Below are positions 16,480 through 24,912 of a stretch of 64,000 bases of DNA, in pieces; within the stretch, counting starts at the first letter, position 1, and the number at the start of each line of letters is the position of its first letter. The stretch comes from Bosea beijingensis (GTDB lineage: Bacteria; Pseudomonadota; Alphaproteobacteria; Rhizobiales; Beijerinckiaceae): contig NZ_CP132359.1 of assembly GCF_030758975.1 (NCBI RefSeq), positions 4,525,528 to 4,589,527 of the forward strand. Direction: 5' to 3'. The notes beneath the pieces are model-generated. The model was given only the letters and a program-made list of their open reading frames with translations, had not been told where the DNA came from and did not search any database. The position numbers were made by a program, and so were the translations under genes.

Positions 16480-17615
16480 GGCATGGCTTTCCCGGCGGAC
16501 GATTGCGACTTGGCGCGGTGATTCCTCATGGCGAGGGCGAGACCTTGGGCCAGCCTTTCGGCGGCGCGGGCGATCGTGCGCTCCGTCACGATAAAGCGGC
16601 GTGCGGCGGCGCCCATGTCTGCACGCAGCGCCTTGTCGCGCAGCAAGCTGGCGAGTGCCGCTGCGAGAGCCTCTTCGTCGCGCTCCGGGGCGAGCAAGGC
16701 AGTTTCGTCGGCCTTCACCGTCTCGGCGACGCCGCCGCTGTCGAAGGCGACGACCGGCAGTCCCGCGGCCTGGGCTTCGAGATAGACCAATCCGTAGGCC
16801 TCGCCGATGCCCGGCCAAAGGAAGATGTCGTGTCGGGCGAGCTCGGCCTGGATGGCATCGCGGTCGCGCTGGCCGCGCCAGTCGATGCGGCCTTCGGAGA
16901 AGCTGGCGAAAGCCCCGGCGACCTCGGCGCGGCGCGGGCCGTCGCCGATGATGCTGAGCGTCCAGTCTTCTTTCCGGCAGCGGTCGAGGATGCGGGCGAG
17001 CGTAAGATAGCTCTCCAGCTTGACGCCCTCGCGCATCATGGCGACCGTGACGAGGCGCGGCGGGCCTGGCCCGTCGGTCCGGGGCTGATGGTCGGGGCCG
17101 ATCGCGACGAAGGGAGGCAGGGCGAGCAGCGCCGTGCCTTCGTTCTCCCAGCGCACGAGCCCCTGCCTGTCACGGTCGGTGAAGTAGAAATGGACGTCGC
17201 CGGCGGCCAGGGCTTGTCGCACGACGGCGGTGTACTCTGCCCATTGGCCGGTGGCACGCCGGGCGGAATCGCTGGATTCGGCGGTGACATAGGGGATGCC
17301 GAGCACTGCCGCGATCCCGGGACCGAGGAAGTCCGGCGAGCGATAGTAGTTGTGGTATGTGAACCAGAGATCGGGGCGCGGCCGACCCTCACCGTAGCCG
17401 GCGAGCAGGGCATCGCGCAGGTGGGCGGCATCGGCCGAGGCACTGGCGAAGCGGGCGGAATCAGGTTCGCGAAAATAGGTCTTCGGTGCCGCGACCGGCT
17501 CGACGACATGGCCGAGGCTTTCGAGCGCCGCCATGAGCTGGCTGGCCATGCGGCGGTCGCCGGAGACGCCGCCGTCTCCGACCGGATTGAGCGGGGTGTG
17601 GAAAGCGATGCGCAA
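16476..17615 (-). CDS. GT4-family glycosyltransferase
   Basis: The 379-residue protein begins MRIAFHTPLNPVGDGGVSGDRR, a retaining GT-B acceptor domain. The GT4 signature is in the C-terminal half: LSIIGDGPRRAEV, then DIFLWPGIGEAYGLVYLEAQAAGLPVVAFDSGGVAE, with the EX7E-type glutamates. It transfers a sugar from a nucleotide-sugar donor. Context (deacetylase and MurG-like transferase downstream, ABC importer upstream with a 26-base gap) suggests assembly of a small glycan or glycolipid. Neither donor nor acceptor can be read from sequence. Confidence 0.9.
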   Translation of the reverse strand: MRIAFHTPLNPVGDGGVSGDRRMASQLMAALESLGHVVEPVAAPKTYFREPDSARFASASADAAHLRDALLAGYGEGRPRPDLWFTYHNYYRSPDFLGPGIAAVLGIPYVTAESSDSARRATGQWAEYTAVVRQALAAGDVHFYFTDRDRQGLVRWENEGTALLALPPFVAIGPDHQPRTDGPGPPRLVTVAMMREGVKLESYLTLARILDRCRKEDWTLSIIGDGPRRAEVAGAFASFSEGRIDWRGQRDRDAIQAELARHDIFLWPGIGEAYGLVYLEAQAAGLPVVAFDSGGVAETVKADETALLAPERDEEALAAALASLLRDKALRADMGAAARRFIVTERTIARAAERLAQGLALAMRNHRAKSQSSAGKAMP

Positions 17616-17641
17616 GATGGTCTTCGGGGTCGGTGATGCTG

Positions 17642-18829
17642 TCAGCGGTAGGGATCGGCCGCGTCGCGCAGGCCGTCGCCGAGGAAGTTGAAGGCGAGGA
17701 TGATCACGATCACGGGGACGACCGGATAGAGCAGCCAGGGATAGAGCGCCACCACATTGATGTTCTGGGCTTCGTTGAGCATCACGCCCCAGCTCGTGAT
17801 CGGTGGCCGCAAGCCCAAGCCGAGGAAGGACAGCGCCGTCTCGCCCAGGATGGTCTTGGGGATGGTGATCGTGGCGGAGGCGATGAGGTGGCTCATGAAG
17901 CCGGGCACGAGATGCAGTGCGATGATGCGGCGCGGCTTCGCTCCCATGAGCTGGGCGGCGACGACGTAATCCTCCTCGCGCAGCGAGAGCAGCTTCGAGC
18001 GCACGGAGCGGGCAAGGCCGGTCCAGTCCATCAGGCCGAGGATCACGGTGATGCCGAAATAGACCAGCAGCGGGCTCCAGGTCGGCGGCAGGATCGAGGC
18101 CAGCGCCAGCCAGAGCGGGATATGCGGCAACGACTGCACGATCTCGATGATGCGCTGGATGAAGAGATCGACGCGGCCGCCATAATAGCCGGCGATGCCG
18201 CCGATGATGACGCCGAGCACGAAGGAGACGGAGACGCCGAGCAGGCCGATCGAGAGCGAGATGCGCCCGCCATAGAGGATACGCGAGAGCATGTCGCGGC
18301 CGAGCCGGTCGGAGCCGAGCAGGTAAAGCGTGCCGCCCTCGGGTGCGCAGACGAGATGCGTGTTGCCGGGGATCAGGCCCCAGAAATTATAGTCGTCGCC
18401 CTTGCAGAAAAAGCGCAGCTTCTGCGGGCGGGTCGTGTCGACCTCGTATTCGCGCTTCAGGTTCTCCATGTTGAGGCGCAGCGTGTACGGGTAGACGAAC
18501 GGCCCGACGAAATTGCCTTCGTGGAAGAGATTGATGCTCTGGGCCGGCGCCCGGATGAAATCGGTATTGCGCGTCGTGTAGTGATAGGGCGCGAGGAATT
18601 CGGCAAAGGCCGCCATCGCGTAGATGGCGACGATCACGAAGGCGGAGATGACCGCGAGCTTGTGCTTGCGGAACTTCCACCACATCAACTGCCATTGCGA
18701 GGCGAGGTAGACCCGCTCCTGCTCCGGCGTCATCGCCTCGGTGGCATAGGGCTCGAACGGCGCCGTCGAGACCTCGTGGGGCAGGGCTGCGCCGTCCGGT
18801 GGCAGATGGTTGAGCGTCGTCGCCTTCAC
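17642..18829 (-). CDS. Peptide-type ABC transporter permease (OppC/YejE-like)
   Basis: The 395-residue protein has an N-terminal cytosolic extension before the first helix (HKLAVISAFVIVAIYAMAAF). A large periplasmic segment follows, then the DppC-type permease core with five helices. The EAA motif region is LGAKPRRIIALHLVPG. The long insert between the first helix and the core is typical of YejE-like permeases for larger peptides. It overlaps the upstream permease by four bases and is the last transporter gene before the glycosyltransferases. Confidence 0.93.
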   Translation of the reverse strand: MKATTLNHLPPDGAALPHEVSTAPFEPYATEAMTPEQERVYLASQWQLMWWKFRKHKLAVISAFVIVAIYAMAAFAEFLAPYHYTTRNTDFIRAPAQSINLFHEGNFVGPFVYPYTLRLNMENLKREYEVDTTRPQKLRFFCKGDDYNFWGLIPGNTHLVCAPEGGTLYLLGSDRLGRDMLSRILYGGRISLSIGLLGVSVSFVLGVIIGGIAGYYGGRVDLFIQRIIEIVQSLPHIPLWLALASILPPTWSPLLVYFGITVILGLMDWTGLARSVRSKLLSLREEDYVVAAQLMGAKPRRIIALHLVPGFMSHLIASATITIPKTILGETALSFLGLGLRPPITSWGVMLNEAQNINVVALYPWLLYPVVPVIVIILAFNFLGDGLRDAADPYR

Positions 18830-19827
18830 TTGGTCGCCGCTCCCTGGAGACGGATGCGGGGATCCAGGATGGCGAGCGCAATGTCCGATATCAGCACGCC
18901 GATCACGGTCAGGAAGGAGAGGAACATCAGGAAGGAGCCGGCAAGATACATGTCCTGGCTCTGCAGGGCGCGGATCAGCAGCGGGCCGGTGGTCTGCAGG
19001 GAGAGCACGATGGCGACGACCTCTGCGCCCGAGACGATGGAGGGCAGGATGTCGCCGATATCCGAGATGAAGAAGTTGAGCGACATGCGCAGCGGATACT
19101 TGCGCAGGGCCTTGCCTGGCGGCAGCCCCTTGGCGCGGGCGGTGACGTAGTACTGCTTCTGCAATTCGTCGAGGAGGTTGGCTCGCAGCGCCCGGATCAT
19201 GCCGGCGGTACCGCCGGCGCCGATGATGATGACGGGAATCCAGAGATGCTCGAGCACCGACTTGAGCTTGGCCCAGCTCATCGGCTGGTTGAGATAGGCG
19301 GGGTCGACGAGTCCGCCGATCGAGGTGCCGAACCAGATATTGGCGAAATACATGAAGACCAGCGCCAGCAGGAAATGCGGCACGGCAAGCCCGACGAGGC
19401 CGAGGAAGGTCAGGCCGTAATCGCCCCAGCTATACTGGTGCGTGGCCGAGTAGATGCCGATCGGGAAGGCGACGACCCAGGTGAAGATGATGGTGGCGAA
19501 GGAGACCATCATCGTCAGGATCAGGCGGTCGCCGACGATCTCGCGCACCGGGCGCTGGTACTCGAAGGAATAGCCCATGTCGCCCTGGAGCAGGCCGGCG
19601 ACCCAGCGGACATAGCGTTCCACCGGCGGCTTGTCGAAGCCGTATTCCTTCTTCAGGAACTCGATGCGGCTCATGTCCGCCTTCTCGCCCTGGGCCTGCA
19701 TCTCGGCGGCGAGCGTCTCGAAATAATCGCCTTCGGGCAGGTTGATCACGGTGAAGATCAGCGCGCTGGTGACGATCAGCGTCGGGATCATGATCAGGAT
19801 GCGCTTGAGGATGTAGCGGATCAGCAC
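18826..19827 (-). CDS. Peptide-type ABC transporter permease (OppB/YejB-like)
   Basis: The 333-residue protein starts MLIRYILKRILIMIPTLIVTS, the standard OppB N terminus. A long loop includes LKKEYGFDKPPVERYVRW, and then the BPD permease core with the EAA-type loop (TARAKGLPPGKALRKYPLR). It forms the membrane channel with the OppC-like partner. It lies 3 bases after the binding-protein gene and overlaps the next permease, so the subunits are translationally coupled. Confidence 0.94.
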   Translation of the reverse strand: MLIRYILKRILIMIPTLIVTSALIFTVINLPEGDYFETLAAEMQAQGEKADMSRIEFLKKEYGFDKPPVERYVRWVAGLLQGDMGYSFEYQRPVREIVGDRLILTMMVSFATIIFTWVVAFPIGIYSATHQYSWGDYGLTFLGLVGLAVPHFLLALVFMYFANIWFGTSIGGLVDPAYLNQPMSWAKLKSVLEHLWIPVIIIGAGGTAGMIRALRANLLDELQKQYYVTARAKGLPPGKALRKYPLRMSLNFFISDIGDILPSIVSGAEVVAIVLSLQTTGPLLIRALQSQDMYLAGSFLMFLSFLTVIGVLISDIALAILDPRIRLQGAATK

Positions 19828-19830
19828 GCG

Positions 19831-21786
19831 TCAGGCTTTCGTTTCTGGCCTGTCGAACCAGAAGGTGTCAGGCATGTAGCGGCCGATGAAGGCGCCGGGC
19901 TCGAAGCTGTAGAGGCCCTTCTCGGGCACGTTGCGAAGGTCGTTCGAGACGACGATCGGCTGCAAGGTGCTGTTGATCACGCCGATGGTGAAGAGCTGCT
20001 CGGCATTGATCGCCAGCATCTTGTGCCAGATGGCGCGGCGCTGGTCGCGGGTCGAGCTCACGCGCCATTCCTCGTAGAGCCGCACGAGCTCGTTGACCTC
20101 GGCCAAAGCGGGCCGTTCGCCCTCGCGGCCGCCGCTCTCGATGAACTGGCCCCAGCGCGGCCACTGGAACTGGGCCGAGGAGGTCGGCGCCAGCGCGTCC
20201 GGTTCCATGTCGGAGGTGACGAGCGCATTGTCCATGCCCGCCCAGGCCGACATCACGGTCTGGCCGGCGAGGATGCGGCGGCGGAAGACGTCGCGCTGGG
20301 TCGAGCGCGGATAGATCTTGATGCCGACATCGATGAAATCCTGCTTCAGCAGGTCGAGGATGTCGGTCTCCTCGGTGCTCTCGCCGGCGGTCTCGATGGT
20401 GAATTCGAGCCGGCGTCCGTCCGGGAAAAGGCGGATGCCGTCATCATCGCGCTTGGTCAGGCCGATCTCGTCGAGCAGCCGGTTCGCCAGCGCCGGGTCG
20501 TGCTGGGTCCAGAGCTCCGCCAGCCTTGCATCGTAGAGAGGGCTTTCAGGGAGGGCGGTGTTGCCGCTCTCGCGGGCCAGCCCGAAAAAGATGACCTTGT
20601 TGACGTCCTTGCGGCTGATCGCGACCGAGATCGCCTGGCGGTAGCGGATATCGCGGTTGAGGTCGCGCCAGACCGGGTCGATCGCGTTCAGGTTGGGGAG
20701 CAGGGCGAAATAGGCACCCTCGGCCCGCTTCCACAGCTTGACGTCGAAATTCATCCGCTTCGAGGCTTCCTTCAGGAAGGTGTAGTTGTCGAAGCGGATG
20801 TAGCGGGCCTGGAGATCGGCCTCGCCGGCCGCGGTCTTGGCCGGGACGAGCGCGCTGGTGCCGATCGTTATCGTCACCTGGTCGGCATAGGGCAATTGCC
20901 GGCCGTTCTCGTCGACCCGGTGGAAATAGGGGTTGCGCTCGAAGACGAACTGTTCGGCCGGGAGCGGCGTGGTGCTGCGCCAGGGTTCCAGCGTCGGCAG
21001 CTTCGGATTCTCCGGCCGGTACATGCGCGACAGCCGCTCGTGCAGCGCCCCCCAGTCCCGCACCCTGTGTTCCTTCACGCGCTGGGCCAGCTCGTGCTTG
21101 GGGGCGTGCTTCTCGTGGAACTGCTTGAGATAGCCCGAGGGCATGAAGAGATAGGTCGGCTGGGCGCCCGCCAGCGCCGGCAGGAAGACCGGGTTCGGGA
21201 CCCTCCAGCTATAGCGGATCTCCCGCTCGCTCAGGATTTCGAAGACGGGCGGCTCGCCGGCCGAGAGCAGGGCCTGCGGAGGGCCGCCCGGCGAGAGCCG
21301 CTTGTTGTTGGCGATATCCTCCCACCAGTAGCGGAAATCTTCCGAGGTGAAGGGCGATCCATCAGACCAGCGATGGCCCTCACGCAGCTTGAGCGTGAAG
21401 ATGCGGCCTTCCTCGACGTCGCAGCTCTCGAGGATATCGGGCACGAGCTCCAGGTTGTCGTCATAGACCATCAGGCGCGTGTAGCCGTAGAGCGTCATCA
21501 TGCGGATGTCGCGCTGGTCGCCCATGAGCAGCCGGATATTGCCGCCATGGCGGCCGGGCTGCCGGCCGCGCTGCGCGAGATCGATGATGCGCGGATTGGC
21601 GGGCAGGCGCGCCGCGGCCTGCGGCAGGGTGCCGGCTGCGACACGCTCCGCGAAGAACGGGCTGTCGATCACCGGGCCGGAGAAGGGCGCGGCACGCGAC
21701 GGGCGCGGCAGGCTCGCTCCGGCCAGGGCGGCGGTGCCGAGCAGCAGGGCGGTGCGGCGGGTCGGATGGCGGCGGCGCTGCGTCAT
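19831..21786 (-). CDS. Extracellular solute-binding protein of the peptide/YejA class
   Basis: The 651-residue protein has a signal with twin arginines ([17 protein letters not shown]), suggesting Tat export or a long Sec signal. The SBP_bac_5 fold follows: [57 protein letters not shown] contains the family signature, and DTFWF ends the protein. It captures the imported ligand in the periplasm. The large size fits the YejA/microcin-C-type or oligosaccharide-peptide group more than simple dipeptide binders. The start overlaps the ATPase stop by four bases. Confidence 0.9.
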   Translation of the reverse strand: MTQRRRHPTRRTALLLGTAALAGASLPRPSRAAPFSGPVIDSPFFAERVAAGTLPQAAARLPANPRIIDLAQRGRQPGRHGGNIRLLMGDQRDIRMMTLYGYTRLMVYDDNLELVPDILESCDVEEGRIFTLKLREGHRWSDGSPFTSEDFRYWWEDIANNKRLSPGGPPQALLSAGEPPVFEILSEREIRYSWRVPNPVFLPALAGAQPTYLFMPSGYLKQFHEKHAPKHELAQRVKEHRVRDWGALHERLSRMYRPENPKLPTLEPWRSTTPLPAEQFVFERNPYFHRVDENGRQLPYADQVTITIGTSALVPAKTAAGEADLQARYIRFDNYTFLKEASKRMNFDVKLWKRAEGAYFALLPNLNAIDPVWRDLNRDIRYRQAISVAISRKDVNKVIFFGLARESGNTALPESPLYDARLAELWTQHDPALANRLLDEIGLTKRDDDGIRLFPDGRRLEFTIETAGESTEETDILDLLKQDFIDVGIKIYPRSTQRDVFRRRILAGQTVMSAWAGMDNALVTSDMEPDALAPTSSAQFQWPRWGQFIESGGREGERPALAEVNELVRLYEEWRVSSTRDQRRAIWHKMLAINAEQLFTIGVINSTLQPIVVSNDLRNVPEKGLYSFEPGAFIGRYMPDTFWFDRPETKA

Positions 21787-23675
21787 GGCACCAGCTCCCG
21801 GATATCGGCATTGCGCCGCGCCAGCACGTAATGGCCGTCGCCGAGTGGCAGATGCGCCAGTGCGTCCTCGTCCGCTCCGGCCTTGAACGCCTTGTCCCAG
21901 TGGCTGTCGTCGGAGGCCCCGCCGGGCGCCGCCAGCTTGAAGTCGAGTCTGCGGTCGAGATCCGCGAAGGGTACCGAGCGCAGCAATGCCTTGGTGTAGG
22001 GGTGGGTCGGACGGGTGAAGAGGGCGTGGCGCGGCGCCAGTTCGACGATCCTGCCATTGGCCATCACCGCGATCCGGTCCGCCATGTAGTTCACCACGGC
22101 GAGATTGTGCGAGATGAAGAGGAAGGTCAGGCCGCGCTCGGCCTGCAGGTCCTTGAGCAGGTTGAGGATCTGGGCCTGAACGGAGACGTCGAGCGCCGAG
22201 ACGGGCTCGTCGCAGATGATCAGTTCCGGATCGAGCGCGAGCGCACGGGCGATGCCGATCCGCTGGCGCTGTCCGCCCGAGAAGGAATGCGGATAGCGGT
22301 TGAGGAAGCGGGTATCGAGCCCGACATCCTGCATCAGATTGCGCACCCGCTCGTCCTGTTCTGCCGCATCGCCCCGGTCATGAATGACCAACGGCTCGCG
22401 CAGGATGTTCATCACGGTCATGCGTGGCGACAGCGACGAGACCGGGTCCTGGAAGATCATCTGGACGCGCGGGCGGAACCTGCGGAGATCCTCGCCGTCG
22501 AGCCCGAGCACGTCGACCCGCTGGCGCCCGTCGTCGAAGACGATCTCGCCGGAATCGGGCGTGACAGCGCGCATGATGATCTTGCTGACGGTGGTCTTGC
22601 CGCAGCCGCTTTCGCCGACGAGGCCAAGGCATTCGCCGCGCCTGATATCGAAAGAGACATCATCGACGGCCTTGACGCTGGTCTGGCTGCCTTTGCCGAA
22701 GAATCCGCGCGACCCGGTGACATAGGTCTTGTGCAGGCCGCGGACGCTGAGCAGCGGGGCTGCGTCCGCAGCGGGCTTCGGCGGGGGCGCGGCGACAACC
22801 GGGCGCGGGCGCGCCTCTCTGAGCGCGACCAGCCGCTCGCCATCCTGCATGTCGAAATGCGGGGAGGCGTCGAGCAGGGCCTTGAGATAGGGATGGCGCG
22901 GGCGCCGGAAGATGTCCTCGACCGGGCCGCGCTCCATGATTTCGCCGTGGAAGATCACGACGACCTCGTCGGCCATGTTGGCGACGACGCCGAGATCATG
23001 GGTGATGAGCAGGATCGCCATGCCCATCTCGGCCTGGAGATCGCGCATCAGGTCGAGCACCTGGGCCTGAATGGTGACGTCGAGCGCGGTGGTCGGCTCG
23101 TCGGCGATCAGCAGGGCCGGCTGGCAGATCAGCGCCATCGCGAGCATGGCACGCTGGCGCAGGCCGCCGGAGAGCTCGAAGGAATAGAGTCCGAAGGCGC
23201 GCTTCGGGTCCTTAAAGCCGACGCGCCTCAGCATCGCCTCGATCAATTCGCGGGCTTCCGCTTTCGGCATCGGCCGGTGCAGGAGCAGCGCTTCCTCGAT
23301 CTGGTCGCCGATGGTGTGGACCGGCGAGAGCGACGACATCGGCTCCTGGAAGATCATGCCGATGCGGCCGCCGCGCAGCGCCCTGATGCCTTCGCCCTCG
23401 GCGGGCAGCGTCGCGATGTCGACGACGGTCTCGGGCGCCTGCGGGTCGCGGAACAGGATCTCGCCGCCGGTGATGCCGCCGGCGCGGGGCAGGAGCCCCA
23501 TGATGGCCTGCGAGATCACCGATTTGCCGGAACCGGATTCGCCGACCAGCGCGACGGTCTTGCCGGCGGGAACGCGCAGGCTGACGCCCTTCACGACGTC
23601 ACGGGCGAGGCCGTGGATCGTGAAGCCGATACGCAGGTCGTTGATGCGCAGGATATCCATGGTCTGCAGCGGCAC
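21783..23675 (-). CDS. Double-domain ABC transporter ATPase (OppD-OppF fusion, YejF-like)
   Basis: The 630-residue protein has two complete nucleotide-binding domains. The first has Walker A GESGSGKS, signature [15 protein letters not shown] and Walker [13 protein letters not shown]. The second has Walker A GESGCGKT, signature [15 protein letters not shown] and Walker [13 protein letters not shown]. Each ends in an oligopeptide-transporter C-terminal motif ([16 protein letters not shown]). Both sites look catalytically intact. It powers the adjacent permease pair. It begins 12 bases after the stop of the lyase-like gene. Confidence 0.95.
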   Translation of the reverse strand: MPLQTMDILRINDLRIGFTIHGLARDVVKGVSLRVPAGKTVALVGESGSGKSVISQAIMGLLPRAGGITGGEILFRDPQAPETVVDIATLPAEGEGIRALRGGRIGMIFQEPMSSLSPVHTIGDQIEEALLLHRPMPKAEARELIEAMLRRVGFKDPKRAFGLYSFELSGGLRQRAMLAMALICQPALLIADEPTTALDVTIQAQVLDLMRDLQAEMGMAILLITHDLGVVANMADEVVVIFHGEIMERGPVEDIFRRPRHPYLKALLDASPHFDMQDGERLVALREARPRPVVAAPPPKPAADAAPLLSVRGLHKTYVTGSRGFFGKGSQTSVKAVDDVSFDIRRGECLGLVGESGCGKTTVSKIIMRAVTPDSGEIVFDDGRQRVDVLGLDGEDLRRFRPRVQMIFQDPVSSLSPRMTVMNILREPLVIHDRGDAAEQDERVRNLMQDVGLDTRFLNRYPHSFSGGQRQRIGIARALALDPELIICDEPVSALDVSVQAQILNLLKDLQAERGLTFLFISHNLAVVNYMADRIAVMANGRIVELAPRHALFTRPTHPYTKALLRSVPFADLDRRLDFKLAAPGGASDDSHWDKAFKAGADEDALAHLPLGDGHYVLARRNADIRELVP

Positions 23676-23687
23676 GTCCCCGGGAAC

Positions 23688-24752
23688 CTATGGCTCCTTG
23701 GCTTTCTTCACGTCACTAGACGTCGAAAGCGGCGGCTTGCCAATCGCTTTCGACGCCTGTGGCGGTTCGGGCGGGCATTGCCCGATGCGGATGACATCGC
23801 TGCAACGGGGGCCGCGTCGGAAATCGTCGTAGCTGATGCTCCAGGGCAAGGGGGCCGGTGCGCGGTAGGGGCCCATCTTGAAATACTGGTTGTCGTCGAG
23901 CCCCGGGCCGCCATGGCCGATATGGCCCGTGACGGTCACGATATGGACGCCGTCGGCGATGATCTCGATACGGCCATCGCCGTCGGGGCCGGGCCCGGAG
24001 CGGACGACGAAATCGATCCAGCCCTGCTGTGCCGAGGGCAGGTCGGCATGATGCTGGACCTGGATTCCAGGTGCGCAGGCATTGAAATAGCTCGGGTAAT
24101 TCTCCGTGGTCGTGCCGCTCTCGATGGCGACGAGCGCGCGCGTCTGCTGCGCCTCTGTGCGGCTGATGACGAGCGCTTCGCCCGGCAGGCAGCCTGCGGG
24201 GCGTTCGCTGCTGCCGATCGGGTAGGAGGGAATCAGATCGGTCTCGACGGTGATGCCGAGCCGGCCGCGATAGAGGCGCAAAGCCAGAAAGGGCGAGTAG
24301 TCGCCGACGGCCTCCGGCAGAATCTCGCGCTTCCACTGGGCGATCACATATCTGCGATCGTCCTGGGCGAGCGGATCGTTGAGGCGCAGCGCGAAGCCGT
24401 ACCAGACCGTGCTGTAGAAGGGGACGAGCACCTCCGGGCGCTCCCAGATCTCGGCCCGCTCGCTGCATCCCACCGCATGCGGAAGACAGGACGGCGTCGC
24501 GATCAGGGTGACGGCACCGGCGCCGCTATAGGGCGCCGCGCCGTTGAAAATCACGCGCCCGAAACGCTGCTCGGGGTTGGTCTTATAGAAAAGCCCGCCT
24601 TCCGGGGCGAAGCCGCCCTGTTCGAAGCCGTCGCGCAGGATGCGCTGCCTGGGATCGGCGCCGGCTTCGGCGCGCGCCGGGGCCGTCAACGCACCGGCAA
24701 GGCCGATCATCGCCGCGCAGCACAGCATTCCCGATGCGACGATCCTGTTCAC
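23688..24752 (-). CDS. Secreted polysaccharide lyase-like protein (heparin-lyase-I-like fold)
   Basis: The 354-residue protein begins with a signal peptide (IVASGMLCCAAMIGLAGALT) and has the PF14099-type pattern. The segments are RVIFNGAAPYSG, CSERAEIWERPEV, TVWYGFALRLND, VIAQWKREI, PFLALRLYRGRLGI and, late, GPYRAPAPLPWSISYDDFRRG. Jelly-roll lyases of this type cleave acidic polysaccharides. No substrate is assignable. The GTG at 24752 has GGGGGA just before it and opens the signal peptide. The frame is open to 24923 but without support. It is the first gene of the long minus-strand operon into the ABC importer. Confidence 0.75.
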   Translation of the reverse strand: MNRIVASGMLCCAAMIGLAGALTAPARAEAGADPRQRILRDGFEQGGFAPEGGLFYKTNPEQRFGRVIFNGAAPYSGAGAVTLIATPSCLPHAVGCSERAEIWERPEVLVPFYSTVWYGFALRLNDPLAQDDRRYVIAQWKREILPEAVGDYSPFLALRLYRGRLGITVETDLIPSYPIGSSERPAGCLPGEALVISRTEAQQTRALVAIESGTTTENYPSYFNACAPGIQVQHHADLPSAQQGWIDFVVRSGPGPDGDGRIEIIADGVHIVTVTGHIGHGGPGLDDNQYFKMGPYRAPAPLPWSISYDDFRRGPRCSDVIRIGQCPPEPPQASKAIGKPPLSTSSDVKKAKEP

Positions 24753-24912
24753 GCTTCCCCCGACGATCGACCTCGCCTCCACCCTGCAATGCCGGCACGG
24801 CGGCAGCGTGGCGCGCATTGCACTCGGCCGCAACCTCACCACATATGGTCGTTTCGGGCCCGCCGGACCCGGTCGAGCTTGCGCTGCGAGCGCTTCGGTA
24901 CAGGGTTGCCCT

